This document shows positions 44,689 to 54,840 of a stretch of DNA of 62,834 bases, in pieces. The position numbers were made by a program, and so were the translations under genes. The stretch is from Bacteriovorax sp. Lineage in GTDB: Bacteria; Bdellovibrionota; Bacteriovoracia; Bacteriovoracales; Bacteriovoracaceae. Within the stretch, counting starts at the first letter, position 1, and every line of letters starts with the position of its first letter. Under the pieces are notes generated by a model that was not told the origin of the DNA, made no database searches, and saw only the letters and a list, made by a program, of their open reading frames with translations. Location: positions 1 to 62,834 of the forward strand of contig JAQTTZ010000013.1 of NCBI GenBank assembly GCA_028710485.1, in the 5' to 3' direction.

Positions 44689-45945
44689 TTCTTTTAACAG
44701 CAGCTCTTTAAAACGCTGAATCGTTTCTACCTTGAAGGCATCTCTCAAATACTCAATGCAAATAAAATCTTTCTGCTTAAAGCTAGTAACCAGCAATCCA
44801 ATACCGGGAGATCGGTGCATGCTTCCTTTAGCGTAAAGTTTGGTAATTTTCCATTCTTTTGGAAACTGCATTTCAGAAGGAGTTCTCCCGCTGCTTATAA
44901 GCAGAGTACAGTCGTGAATTTTTTCTTCTTTAAATTTTAATATTTTTTTTAACTTTGAGAAAGTTTTGAGTTTTACAATAATGCCGGTAAGCAGAAGAGT
45001 TTTTTTAACTTCACCTTCTCCGCTCCTAAATTTATAAGTGTCCCGGAATTTCAGGGCAAAATCATCTCTTGAAAAATTCTCACGATTGATCTTCATCCAT
45101 ATAAAACCTAACAAATTCTGATAGGCTCTTATTGCTTTAAACTCGAAGCGCATACTCTTGGTAATATAAAGAACAATTGGTTTTTCGCTCTCACCTCGTT
45201 CCAACAATATTTCATGCATGGCCCTGGCACCTATTAAAGAGATATAGGCACTGCTGGAAAGAGCAAGATTACGGGCCTGCGAATCCATTATTTTGCGATC
45301 GAGTTCGATCAGCTCCATATCAACTTTGCGACTAATCGGTTCCTGGTCATATAAACGAGCAATTTTAATTTTATTTTTCTTTTTTTCAATTCTAAAAAAA
45401 TCCCTCACCAGTTTTACCAACCATATTGGCGAAGTTTTAAAAAAATATTTTCTGAACTTATACACATCGTTGAGAGTTCTCGGTTGATAGTTATTTCCAT
45501 TATAAATATCCAAAAAATCTTTAAGGAAATTGAATTGAGCATGCCCATCGTAAATGGAGTGATGAAAAGAAATAATCATTTTTAGAAATTTATCATTTTC
45601 TTTAACTAGCGCCAGGCGTATGGCAATTTCTTCGGAAAAATTAAATTTTTTATCCCAAAAATTTTCCAATTCATTTTCGCTCAAAATACTGATTTGATTT
45701 TCAATTAGAATCGAATCATAAGATTTTTGTTGAAAACGACCAGTCTTTTCATCTGGAATAATCCAGGTAAGCGGTTCCACTGAAATTAATTTCTTAAAAG
45801 CAGATATGATCTTTGATACATCAATATCACCTTCAAACTCTAACACCAGATGACTGTTAAAATTGATTGATTCACTTTCAAAGGCCAAAATATATCGGTC
45901 TTGAAAAGAGAGATCTAAAACTGTTCCAATTTGACGATTGTGCAT
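44677..45945 (-). CDS. HHxxxD acyltransferase/condensation-like protein (paralogue 2)
   Basis: 422 residues, clearly homologous to the product of 42467-43777. The active motif is canonical, HHSIYDG at 128-134, and the C-terminal LISSGRTP...HRSPGIG matches the paralogue. The two thus diverged after duplication and may use different acceptors. The 3' end overlaps the convergent acyltransferase gene by 12 bp and the start lies 21 bp from the divergent P450 gene, so all are closely packed. Confidence 0.7.
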   Translation of the reverse strand: MHNRQIGTVLDLSFQDRYILAFESESINFNSHLVLEFEGDIDVSKIISAFKKLISVEPLTWIIPDEKTGRFQQKSYDSILIENQISILSENELENFWDKKFNFSEEIAIRLALVKENDKFLKMIISFHHSIYDGHAQFNFLKDFLDIYNGNNYQPRTLNDVYKFRKYFFKTSPIWLVKLVRDFFRIEKKKNKIKIARLYDQEPISRKVDMELIELDRKIMDSQARNLALSSSAYISLIGARAMHEILLERGESEKPIVLYITKSMRFEFKAIRAYQNLLGFIWMKINRENFSRDDFALKFRDTYKFRSGEGEVKKTLLLTGIIVKLKTFSKLKKILKFKEEKIHDCTLLISSGRTPSEMQFPKEWKITKLYAKGSMHRSPGIGLLVTSFKQKDFICIEYLRDAFKVETIQRFKELLLKELGL

Positions 45946-45966
45946 ACTCCACTATAGCATTAGACC

Positions 45967-47322
45967 ATGAAATTGACCACGCCTCCGATTCTTGAGCCGC
46001 CATTAATAAAAGGAAAATTTCTTTTTGGGCATCTCATGGCCGCTAAAAAGGAAGGAGTCTATTTTTATACTCGCATGAGTAAGGATCATGGCGATGCTCT
46101 AAGGCTAAAATTTGGCCATCAAACCATCTATCTTTTTTTTAATCCAGAACATAACAAAGAAGTTTTAGTTGATAAGCCTGATCAATTTATTAAAGGTGTC
46201 CGATACGAGCCACTTCGCTTGTTATTGGGAAACGGTCTTTTAACTTCAACTGGAAAAGATTGGAGCGCTCAAAGAAAAATGCTTAATCCTCTTTTTGGTA
46301 AAGAAGGAATGGATATTCTGCTGATTCATATAAACTACATTTCAGAAAAATATAGTAGTCCAAAAATTAATGAAGAAATCAATTGGACCAAGTATATGTT
46401 CGAGTACACACTGGAAGTAGCTTTTACTTCTTTTTTTGGCGCCAATTTTTTAGAAGATCAAAAACTCAAATTACTTAAAGCATCTTCTGATTGCATCAGG
46501 TTTGTTTCTAAAAGAATGTCTAACATCATTAATCCTCCAATTTATCTTCCCTTAAAAGAACACCGCCAATTTAGAAAATCTTTCCTTTACTTAAAAAAGA
46601 CAGTGGAAGGAATTTACAATTCTAGATTACAAGATTCTGACTCTCCATCAAACGACATGCTCGATCTTCTCATGAATGCCCATGACTCAGAAAGTGAAAA
46701 TAAGAAATTAACGAGTGATGAAATCTGGGATCAAATTTTATCTTTTCTTATTGCTGGCCATGAAACTACTGCTCTTACCATGAGTTGGTTTTTTTATCTT
46801 TTAGCTCAAAACTCAGAAGTTCAGGAAAAGATCGCACAAGAATGTGAAAAAAATAATTTTCAATTTGAGAACTCACTTTCACTTTCTCAATATCCCTATT
46901 TAATGGCCGCTATCAATGAAACGATGAGGCTCTATCCTTCGGGCTGGATCCTGGCCAGAAGTGCGGCAGAGGAAGCAACTATTGGTGGTTTTAGAGTAAA
47001 AAAAGGAGGTACAATTGCTGTTTCTCCTCTGATCACTCAAAGAGATCCACGATGGTGGAGCAATCCAGATAAATTTATTCCGGAAAGATTTTTGGAAGGA
47101 CACGACCTATTTCATCAAGCCCCAAGAAATGCATTTATTCCTTTTAGTATCGGCAAAAGAAATTGTATCGGCTCTCGCTTTGCCCTTCTGGAAATAGCAT
47201 TGTTTGCCATTCACTTTTTTAAAAATCACCGCGTAAATACAACTCAAACAGATGTCAAAATGAAGGGTTTTGTGACTTTAAAATCAGATAAACATATTCA
47301 AATAAAAGTTACAAAAATCTAA
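45967..47322 (+). CDS. Cytochrome P450
   Basis: 451-residue P450: oxygen-activating helix I AGHETT (263-268), ExxR as ETMR (318-321), PERF (372-375) and haem-binding FSIGKRNCIG with ligand Cys400. The general look (FLIAGHETTALTMSW, Leu-Tyr-Pro after ETMR) is that of fatty-acid or long-chain hydroxylases of the CYP4/CYP102-like side. No membrane anchor, so soluble. The substrate could be a lipid made by the flanking acyltransferases; no redox partner gene is adjacent, though a 2Fe-2S ferredoxin lies at 13562. Confidence 0.9.
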   Translation: MKLTTPPILEPPLIKGKFLFGHLMAAKKEGVYFYTRMSKDHGDALRLKFGHQTIYLFFNPEHNKEVLVDKPDQFIKGVRYEPLRLLLGNGLLTSTGKDWSAQRKMLNPLFGKEGMDILLIHINYISEKYSSPKINEEINWTKYMFEYTLEVAFTSFFGANFLEDQKLKLLKASSDCIRFVSKRMSNIINPPIYLPLKEHRQFRKSFLYLKKTVEGIYNSRLQDSDSPSNDMLDLLMNAHDSESENKKLTSDEIWDQILSFLIAGHETTALTMSWFFYLLAQNSEVQEKIAQECEKNNFQFENSLSLSQYPYLMAAINETMRLYPSGWILARSAAEEATIGGFRVKKGGTIAVSPLITQRDPRWWSNPDKFIPERFLEGHDLFHQAPRNAFIPFSIGKRNCIGSRFALLEIALFAIHFFKNHRVNTTQTDVKMKGFVTLKSDKHIQIKVTKI

Positions 47323-48023
47323 GTTTGATAAGGATCGTAAGTATTTTCGAGAGTATTAGGCCAGTAAGCTTTTTCACAATAGCGAGGAGCATAGACCACT
47401 TCTAATTTTATGCGGTCTGGATCTTCAAAACAGATAGCATAATAATTATTATCCCCACTTGGACCTTTTTCGTAGAGTACTGGAATATTATTGGCGAGAA
47501 GAATCTCTTTGTGAAACTGATCAACTAGATCCTTGGTTTGAGCATAAAAGGCTAAATGATTAAGACCAATTCGTTTGCGGTGATAACCATCTTTTAAATA
47601 ATTTTCGTCAACCGGACATAATACAATTTTTAAAGTTCCATCTGAATAAGTTGTGTGTTCAGTGCGGGTAACTAGACGCTCCCACCCCAGAGATAAAAGG
47701 ATGAGATCATAAAAAATAATGCTTTCCCGGTAGTTTGAAACGGAAAGTTCAATATGAGACAGTTTAGTTGTTTTGATTCCCCATTGCCATCTTGGTTTCT
47801 CTCCATAACGAAGACAAACTAAGACCAGCCCAACAGCAACTAACGGAAGTGTAGCTAATACAAAAAAATTTTGTTCCGTTTTGGATAATTCCAAAGCTTT
47901 TGTTATTATTTTAATTCCTAGAGGAACAGCTAAAAATAAAGCAGTGACTGCCCAGCCTTGCCAGGTGATTGGGGTCCAGCCCCATCCGTAAGTTTTTCTT
48001 CTAAACCATAAGTGACTTTTCAT
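47319..48023 (-). CDS. VOC (glyoxalase/dioxygenase fold) protein with two membrane helices
   Basis: 234 residues. Two hydrophobic helices (about 20-38 and 50-70) precede a VOC domain (about 88-225): LSHIELSVSNYRESIIFYDLILLSLGW, LNHLAFYAQTKD and FEDPDRIKLEVVY, with metal-type His and Glu positions present. Membrane-tethered VOC proteins are uncommon. It could be an isomerase, dioxygenase or a resistance-type binding protein. It overlaps the convergent P450 stop by 4 bp, so it may belong functionally to that cluster. Confidence 0.7.
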   Translation of the reverse strand: MKSHLWFRRKTYGWGWTPITWQGWAVTALFLAVPLGIKIITKALELSKTEQNFFVLATLPLVAVGLVLVCLRYGEKPRWQWGIKTTKLSHIELSVSNYRESIIFYDLILLSLGWERLVTRTEHTTYSDGTLKIVLCPVDENYLKDGYHRKRIGLNHLAFYAQTKDLVDQFHKEILLANNIPVLYEKGPSGDNNYYAICFEDPDRIKLEVVYAPRYCEKAYWPNTLENTYDPYQT

Positions 48024-48038
48024 GCCGTGCCTTTATCG

Positions 48039-48233
48039 CTAAATCAAATCTTCATTGATTCCAAAGTAAAATAAACTTCTGGTATTATGTGAAGAAAGAT
48101 AAAATTGATTTCCTTGAATTGAATAATAAGCGCTATCAATAAAATATCGATTCAGCCTAGCCGCTATATAGCCTTCGCCCTTAAACACCATAAGCCTTTT
48201 AATTTTTTGAAATTGAACATATGGCATTAACAT
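48039..48233 (-). CDS. Possible small protein, unknown
   Basis: A 64-residue frame, rich in Tyr/Phe/Ile, lying between smc's terminator and the VOC gene on the same strand. No good ribosome binding site and no recognised family. It fills an otherwise empty stretch upstream of the VOC gene, so it may be real or chance. Confidence 0.3.
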   Translation of the reverse strand: MLMPYVQFQKIKRLMVFKGEGYIAARLNRYFIDSAYYSIQGNQFYLSSHNTRSLFYFGINEDLI

Positions 48234-48263
48234 TGTGCAATCACCGATAACATCTTCCGAATG

Positions 48264-48290
48264 AAAAAGGCTCCCGAAGGAGCCTTTTTT
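48264..48290 (-). terminator. Rho-independent terminator of smc
   Basis: AAAAAGGCTCC-CGAA-GGAGCCTTTTTT. In the minus-strand transcript this is a GC stem closed by C(UUCG)G, an extra-stable tetraloop, followed by a T-tract, starting ten bases past the smc stop. Confidence 0.9.
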
Positions 48291-48299
48291 AAATTAATT

Positions 48300-51200
48300 T
48301 TAGTGTAATTGAACCGAGACCGCTTTGGAAACCCCTGGCTCTTGCATCGTAACGCCGTAAAGAGTGTCATTGAGCTCCATGGTCTTCTTATTATGAGTAA
48401 TAAGAATGAACTGTGAGTCTGAACTCATCTCTCTTAAAAGTTCATTAAAGCGTCCTACGTTGGCATCATCAAGTGGAGCGTCTACCTCATCCAGTAAACA
48501 GAAAGGGGAAGGCTTAACAAGGAAGATTGAGAATATTAAACTGACGGCAGTCATGGCCTTTTCACCACCCGACATCAAGTTAATATTCTGCATTTTCTTT
48601 CCAGGAGGCTGGGCAACAATATCAATTCCGCACTCAGCATCGTTAATATCCCCAACAATTTTAAGGTCAGCGTTTCCACCACCGAAGATAATTGGGAACA
48701 CTTTCTGGAAGCGCATATTGACTTCATCGTAAGCTGCCTGGAAACGAGCTTTAGATTTCTCGTCGATATGAACAATAGCTTTTTGAAGATCTTCAAGTGA
48801 AGACTTAAGTTCAACTTCTTGAACGCGTAGGAAGTCAGCACGAAGTTTTTGACGATCGTAATCTTCAATTGCTTGCCAGTTAATATCGCCTAAGCGGCCA
48901 AATTCAAGTTTGTAATTTTTAAGTTTATCATTACATTCTTTAAGATCCTGACCGTAACGACGAGCAAACTCAAAATCTTTTTTCTCAATTTCTTTAAGAC
49001 CTTCTTCAGACTCAATCCAGAACATCGAATTAACATCTTTAAGTTCTTGGTAGTCAGCTTCACTGTAAGATAAAAATCTTCCAAGTATGTCGCGAAGATC
49101 AATTTGGTATTTTTCAAAGATATTGCGAACGTTTTGCTCTTCTTCAATTACATATTGAGAAAGCTTAACGTCAAGCTCTGCAATCTCTCTTTGATTTTTA
49201 CTAATTGAAGCAGTGATCGTTTTAACTTCATCTTCACGATCTTTCATTGAAAGCAGAAGTTGCCCAAGGCTGTCTTTTAAAAGATTTAAGATGTCTTCTT
49301 TATCACTTAAAACTATAGACGTTTCTTTATTGGAAGCTTCCAGTTCTTCTAGCTCATTAATAATCTGATCGATTTCAGTATTGTAATTAGCAACTAAAGT
49401 TTTATTGGATTCAAGACGCTGATTTAAACGCTCAATCTGTCCGTTTAAATCTTCAATCTGTGAGTTTAAGCTCTTAAGAGTGGATTCAAATGACCGGGCC
49501 TCAACTTGTTTTTGTAAAAGTTCAGCTCTCTCATCTTCGAATGAAGCTTTTTGGATTTCAACTTCTTCTTGAATTTCATCAAAACGAGACGACTTATCCG
49601 ATAAAGTATTCGTTAATTCATCTTTTTTACGAGATAAAGTTTCTTCAGACTCAATCATATCCAAACGAGACTTTGAAATTTCTTGTTTTCTATTCTTTAA
49701 GATTTCAAGGCGTGTAAATCCAGATTCAAAATTAGAAAGCTTGGCATCTAGTGCTGATTTCTTAGCAGAGAACATTGCACGGGCTTCTGCCACTTGATCT
49801 CTTAAAACATCAAACTCTGTCTTCTTAGCTTCTAGCGAAGCTCGATCAAGCATTGAACTTGTTTCAAGAGTTTGCACCTCAGCAGAAAGTGCTGCGGTTG
49901 TCGTTTTTAATTCTGAAATTAAATTATTGCGGGCAACGAAGCCTTGGGCTTCATCTGATGTTGCCTGAATAGAAATGAGCTTGGCTCCATTGAGGTTAGT
50001 TATTTTTCGAGTCCCATTTAAGCTTGCAACTGCCTTAAAACGAATTTCAGCAGAAAGGGAAGACATCACATCACCGCTTAATTCTGTAGCTACAAAATAA
50101 CCATCTAAGAAAGAAGCCATTTTGCTCTTAAGCTCTGAATTCATTTCAAGAATATCAATCAATGACACAAGATCATCACCGAGAGACATTTTCATGCGCG
50201 CAACTGTTTCACTCGAGAGTTTTTCAGTGTTGACCATTTTCAGATAATCAAGATTCTTTTCGTTTTTTTCAATCCAAGAAAACAAATCACTGTCAGCGTC
50301 TACTGTGGCCACTAATGTTTCTAAAAATTCAGCCAATAAAAACTGAACAGCCTTCGTGTATTTTTCGTCACACTTAACAAGAGTTCCCAAAAGAGAGAAT
50401 CCTTCCGCATTTTCTTTCAAGAACGCCGAAATTCCTTCTTTTTTTCCTTCGAGTGAGCGATTTATTTCAATCAATGACTGAAGCTTAGAATCTGACTGAA
50501 TAAGTGTTTTTGATTTTGCTGCCAAGTTTTGCTCTAACTCTCGAACGACGATTGTCGTTTCATCAATATGAGCACGTAGAACCATTTCTTTTTCTTTTAA
50601 CTCAATTGACTGCTTTTCAGCAGCGGCAACAGCGTCTCTTTCGCTCACTATTTGAGAATTAACTCCAGAATATTGAGCTTCAAGTGCCTCAATTTCTTTT
50701 GTTAAATCTTGTAACTGTGCTGCATATTCTTCCGAACGAGAAGTATTTCTAAAAAGATCTTGGTCGATTTTATTAAAAGCTTCTTTCTCTTTTTCAATTT
50801 CTTCTTTCAGGTCGTTAAAGCTTTGAGTTTTAAAATCCAATTCTTCTTTTAAATGCTCTACTCTTTCTTCCAATAAAGCAAAGTCATTGTCTTCTTCGCC
50901 TTTCTTCTCCCAAGTATCAAGCTCTGCTTGCAACCCTTCAAGTTTTTCCAATCGTCCGGTTAACTCAAGATTAACTGAAACGATTTCGGCTTCGCGAGTT
51001 TCAATTAATTTCTCTTTTTCAGATTGAGTTTTACACAAGTAAACCAAGCGCTCTTCGCTTGCAGCCAGCTCTTTCGAAATAATATTATATTCTTTTTGAA
51101 GCTCATCAACCTTGGCAATTTCATCATCTTTTCTAAAACGCTCTTCTTCAAGACCGATTTCAATGACATTTTTACGATTATAAAAGTTTTCGTTTTCTTC

Positions 51201-51974
51201 AGAGCGAGTATCGACAATACTCTTTCCTTCTTTGAAAGCTTTAAGAAGATCAAATTCTTTATGAGCATGGACTACAAGATCGTATCTTTGAACTTTTTCT
51301 TTTAAATCGCGAGCGCGCTCAGCCTTTTCAGCCTGCTTTTCTAGAGCTTTTAAATTTTTCTCAATTTCTTGTTGAAGATCATTCAAACGCGCAAGGTTCT
51401 GCTCCGTTTGCTCAATTTTCTTCAAAGACTCTTTCTTTCTAACTTTAAATTTTGTGATCCCAGCAACTTCTTCGATCATTATTCGGCGCTCTTCCGGTTT
51501 AGCTTGCACTAATCGGTTGATCTCACCTTGGGCGATAATAGAATAAGATTTTGCTCCAGCTCCAGTATCCATGAAAACTTCTTGGATATCGCGAAGACGA
51601 CAAGGAACATCGTTAATACGATATTCAGTTTCACCATTGCGATAAAGTTTTCTTGTTAATTGAATTTCTGTTGGAGAACTTACTTGATGACCGATGTGAA
51701 TATGTTTTCCTTCATCGTTTTCAAGTACTAAAGAAACTTCAGCGAATGCCGCTGGAGTATATTTTGAAGAACCTGCAAAGATAAGATCTTTCATGGTAGC
51801 ACCACGTAAGTGCTTTGCAGATTGTTCACCCATTACCCAAAAAAGGGCATCAACGACATTGGATTTACCGCAACCGTTTGGGCCTACGATCCCTGTGATT
51901 CCTTCATCAAAATGAATAATCGTGCGATCTTTAAAAGATTTAAAGCCTTGGAGAATAAGTCTTTTTAACTTCAC
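48300..51974 (-). CDS. smc: Chromosome segregation protein SMC
   Basis: 1,224 residues from a GTG start with AAAGGA upstream. N-terminal Walker A GPNGCGKSN (about 32-40), a coiled coil, the hinge (about 520-680), a second coiled coil, and the C-terminal ABC signature MSGGEKAMTAVSLIF with Walker B LLDEVDAPLDDANV. This is the bacterial SMC ATPase that with ScpA and ScpB compacts and separates chromosomes. Neither scp gene is in the window. Full length. Confidence 0.96.
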   Translation of the reverse strand: MKLKRLILQGFKSFKDRTIIHFDEGITGIVGPNGCGKSNVVDALFWVMGEQSAKHLRGATMKDLIFAGSSKYTPAAFAEVSLVLENDEGKHIHIGHQVSSPTEIQLTRKLYRNGETEYRINDVPCRLRDIQEVFMDTGAGAKSYSIIAQGEINRLVQAKPEERRIMIEEVAGITKFKVRKKESLKKIEQTEQNLARLNDLQQEIEKNLKALEKQAEKAERARDLKEKVQRYDLVVHAHKEFDLLKAFKEGKSIVDTRSEENENFYNRKNVIEIGLEEERFRKDDEIAKVDELQKEYNIISKELAASEERLVYLCKTQSEKEKLIETREAEIVSVNLELTGRLEKLEGLQAELDTWEKKGEEDNDFALLEERVEHLKEELDFKTQSFNDLKEEIEKEKEAFNKIDQDLFRNTSRSEEYAAQLQDLTKEIEALEAQYSGVNSQIVSERDAVAAAEKQSIELKEKEMVLRAHIDETTIVVRELEQNLAAKSKTLIQSDSKLQSLIEINRSLEGKKEGISAFLKENAEGFSLLGTLVKCDEKYTKAVQFLLAEFLETLVATVDADSDLFSWIEKNEKNLDYLKMVNTEKLSSETVARMKMSLGDDLVSLIDILEMNSELKSKMASFLDGYFVATELSGDVMSSLSAEIRFKAVASLNGTRKITNLNGAKLISIQATSDEAQGFVARNNLISELKTTTAALSAEVQTLETSSMLDRASLEAKKTEFDVLRDQVAEARAMFSAKKSALDAKLSNFESGFTRLEILKNRKQEISKSRLDMIESEETLSRKKDELTNTLSDKSSRFDEIQEEVEIQKASFEDERAELLQKQVEARSFESTLKSLNSQIEDLNGQIERLNQRLESNKTLVANYNTEIDQIINELEELEASNKETSIVLSDKEDILNLLKDSLGQLLLSMKDREDEVKTITASISKNQREIAELDVKLSQYVIEEEQNVRNIFEKYQIDLRDILGRFLSYSEADYQELKDVNSMFWIESEEGLKEIEKKDFEFARRYGQDLKECNDKLKNYKLEFGRLGDINWQAIEDYDRQKLRADFLRVQEVELKSSLEDLQKAIVHIDEKSKARFQAAYDEVNMRFQKVFPIIFGGGNADLKIVGDINDAECGIDIVAQPPGKKMQNINLMSGGEKAMTAVSLIFSIFLVKPSPFCLLDEVDAPLDDANVGRFNELLREMSSDSQFILITHNKKTMELNDTLYGVTMQEPGVSKAVSVQLH

Positions 51975-52192
51975 AAGCGCGTCCTTTGCTGTGTGTTGTT
52001 TATATTGTGTGTGTCTCTGAAAACCACATCAATGTGTCATAATTGATTCGAAGAGTACACGACAAAGTAGCGAGTTAAGAGAATGTAAGAGTGACGTTTT
52101 TGAGAGGAGAATTCACTCTATTTGTCTTAAATTCTGACCGGTCTTGATGTTGCATTTACTATAAACACCTTTTGTATTGGCAGGCGAAAATT

Positions 52193-52958
52193 CTAGGGGA
52201 TTTGCTTTTTACCTTTTTCGGTCAGGCGGTATTTCTGTAAGCGACTATTTGGTTTGTGGGGGATGGTCATCTCAATAAGGCCATCTTCAAGGAGTGGGTT
52301 TAACACTTGTTGCTTAAACTTGGTGCGGTCACTTCTACCTGTAAGTGTCATTAGATCAAGAAGGGTGGTGGCCTCTACGCAGTTTTTCAGTATTTCGACT
52401 TAGTGCCGACTTGGTGCCTTTCCTGTTTTTCCTGTTGCACTTCAGTCCTACTCCATACCTTGCAAAGAGTCGTAGTAAGCTCATGGGTAAATTCAGCAGG
52501 TTTGTTGTGATTTTCTATGAGTTCATTCTGGGCCGTTTGTACCCCAACTCCGAAACGCTGAACAAAACCTAAAACCTTCATCACTTCGGCGATGTCGGGA
52601 TTTCTATAATCAGCAAAGCCAGCACGTCCAAAATTTTCAGGAGTCATTCGGCCAAAAAGCCCGCCGCCATTGATAATCTCAATTCTGTCATCAAACCAAT
52701 AAACCATGATTGCCGAATTTGTTCCCTCATAACTTCTATGCATAACTGCATTTCTAGTTAATTGCTGAAGGGCGGCTAGAGGATATTGGTAATAGCGCTT
52801 TCTGTTATCGAAGATTTAATATCAACGACGACCCGATTATGAGAGACCAGTTTTTGATCAAGCTGTTTAATTTGTTTTGCAAGATTTCCATCAATACGAA
52901 GTTCTCCTATAAGCCAAAGTTGCTCATTATGCATTACTGGCGCTGATTTTCCCTGCAT
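52193..52958 (-). pseudogene. AlbA_2/HATPase_c_4-type ATP-binding regulator, multiply frameshifted
   Basis: Three frames together rebuild the C-terminal two thirds of an AlbA_2-type putative DNA-binding/ATPase protein. From 52958 the frame gives LIGELRIDGNLAKQIKQLDQ...VSHNRVVVDI; near 52820 it shifts to FDNRKRYYQYPLAALQQL and MHRSYEGTNSAI plus YWFDDRIEIINGGGLFGRMTP; near 52405 it shifts again to VEILKNCVEATTLLDLM and a winged-helix end RLTEKGKKQIP with stop at 52193. The N-terminal AlbA_2 domain is missing. Such proteins accompany phage-defence and RhuM loci. Inactive. Confidence 0.75.
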
Positions 52959-53304
52959 GATTTAAAATATCTCTATCGTTCAAAGATAAAAAACCTTCAA
53001 GTTTTGTAATCCAATCATTCATACTCATAGGGATTCTTCGTCTTGCTTGTCCTTCAGCAAAAACTAAATACTGTTCAACAAGATTGTTTAAAGATAAAAG
53101 TTCTTCCTCTTCAAGATAGTTTTTGGCAATGCTCACATCGACTTTACGAACTTTTTCTCCTCGCCATGTGGTAAGGCCCATATTGCTCTTGTTTGAATCA
53201 ACTCTATCGTAAATAATTTCAGCAGCAGTTTTCTGAGTGATGGCCCAATGAAGTTTATTTTGTACGGTCTTAAAAAAATTGATGACAATGTAAGAAAGCA
53301 GCAC
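52927..53304 (-). pseudogene. RhuM-family gene, 3' fragment (copy 1)
   Basis: The frame encodes the C-terminal third of a RhuM-like protein: FFKTVQNKLHWAI, TAAEIIYDRVDSNKSNMGLT, AKNYLEEEELLSLNNLVEQY, RRIPMSMNDW and AGKISA. Homology begins near 53287 and everything 5' of it is absent. It abuts the IS110 element and runs into the ATPase pseudogene on its other side. RhuM was named from a Salmonella island; its function is unclear, but it is common in mobile and defence islands. Confidence 0.75.
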
Positions 53305-53424
53305 CGCCTTTAGGCATATCCACTAAGACGTCAAACAGGAAAATCTTGTATGCGTCAGCAATTAAGCGAGTGGGATTAAAATGTTTATGCGAATAAATAT
53401 TTTTATCAAAAAGGAGTGCTGTTC

Positions 53425-54473
53425 ATGAAGTATTTTATCGGCCTTGATGCCCATTCATCAACATCTACTTTTGCCGTTTTGGACCCAGACGGGCAATGTG
53501 TCCTCAGAAAAACAGTAGATACCTCTGAAAACAACCTTTGGAATGTTATTGATTCAATAAATGGCGAGCGTATTCTCACATTCGAAGAGTCAACTATTTC
53601 GCAATGGTTGTATATTTCACTCAGGAAAAAGGTCGATCGTTTGTTGGTTTGTAATCCAACTTACGTTGCTAAAAAACCAGGGGCAAAAACTGATTTTAGA
53701 GATGCTATACATCTTGCCAATGAGCTTCGTTGCGGACATCTCAGAGAAGTCTATCACGACGACTCACATTGGGTGCAATTAAGAACTTCAGTCAGTGGTT
53801 ACCTTGATATAGTGTTCAAGAGATAGTGCGCTTTAAAAACCGTTTAAAATCCGTCTTTAGAGCTAATGGGCTCAAGACGGATGAAAACGACTTCTATAAA
53901 AACAAAGAGCGAGTCAAAGAATTTAAAAATGACTCTGCACGATTTGTTTGTGAAAATTTATTTCATCAAATCGAATTTCTTGAAGCTGAAAAAATCAAAT
54001 ATCTCGAATGGTTTAAAAATAATCAAAAAAAATATCGTCCTATTAGAAATCTCATGACAATTCCAGGCATCAGTATAATCAGGGCCAATATTATTACGGC
54101 GATAGTTTGTCAGCCAGCAAGATTTAAAAATAAACATAACTTTTGGGGTTACTGCATGCTGGTTCGACATATTCAAGAATCTGGTGGGAAAATTTATGGA
54201 AACAAAAGAGTCCATGGCCGAAGAGAGTTGCGAGATATTTTCATTGGCGGAGCTGAAAGCGCAATGAGATCTGATTCGACTCTTCGAGATTATTACGAAG
54301 CTCTTAGGGCCAAAGGAACTTCTCATAAAGATGCTAAAGTTGCGGTGGCTCGCAAAATAGCATCACTAGCTCTTTCATTATTAAAAAACAACGACACATA
54401 CAACGATAATTACGAGGAGTATTTAAAGGAAAGAAAACTTTGCTTTATCATCTTTGGAAAAGACTTTTTCTAA
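53425..54473 (+). pseudogene. IS110-family transposase, frameshifted
   Basis: Start at ATG 53425 with AAGGAG eight bases upstream. The first part has the RuvC-like DEDD residues: Asp8 in FIGLDAH, Glu54/55 in TFEEST, Asp90 and Asp93 in KTDFRDAIHLANEL. The second part carries the Transposase_20 domain (LMTIPGISIIRANII...FKNKHNFWGYC). A two-base excess near 53815 (GTGTT where GTT gives DIVQEIVRFKNRLK) splits the reading frame. The product is thus inactive unless frameshifting occurs. IS110 enzymes act with a bridge RNA from the non-coding ends; the about 140 bases before the gene are the candidate left end. Confidence 0.8.
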
Positions 54474-54498
54474 AGATTTTTTTAAATCATTTTTTTTA

Positions 54499-54518
54499 TT
54501 TTTAATCATGATTAAAAA
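54499..54518. repeat. 20-bp perfect palindrome
   Basis: TTTTTAATCATGATTAAAAA, 25 bp after the IS110 transposase stop. A weak bidirectional terminator, an operator-like site or part of the IS right end are all possible. Confidence 0.6.
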
Positions 54519-54707
54519 TATCTTATTTAAAATATCATGTCGAAATCAATTCCAAGAAACATCTACGATATGTTGTTTCCTCTAAAAGTCTTTGCAGCTC
54601 AATTTCCTGTGCAAGCATTTTTAAATGCGATTTAGAACCAAGTCGTGCGAACAACTGCGAACAAGCTAAAAATAGCTTTGCAAGTAATTTGAATTATAGG
54701 GATTTTG

Positions 54708-54805
54708 AAAAATGGTCGACCTTAATACCCCAGACTCGATCATTTTTCCTCCGAGATCCCTTCCTAGAACTCAATATTCTCAAGGGTTTTCCCTCTAGTC
54801 CAGCC
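54708..54805. repeat. ~97-bp direct repeat, copy A
   Basis: The segment from AAAATGGTCGACC to AGTCCAGCC is repeated at 57560-57655 in the same orientation with about 90% identity; the first 45 bases are identical. It contains an internal imperfect inverted repeat (CCTAGAAC / GTTCTAGG-type) and on the minus strand a strong GGAGGA followed by ATG. The two copies bracket the rhuM/lysozyme cassette. Confidence 0.9.
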
Positions 54806-54840
54806 GATTTTGGAGGAAAAAAGTAGCGGAGGAAATTTTA

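Noticed and set aside
53305-53415. Minus-strand open stretch reading IADAYKIFLFDVLVDMPKGG
   Set aside because: Looks protein-like but overlaps the presumed IS110 end and matches nothing that I recognise; not enough to call a gene.
53425-54473. Programmed frameshift in the IS110 transposase
   Set aside because: No slippery heptamer at the junction; IS110 transposases are normally a single frame, so a mutation is more likely.
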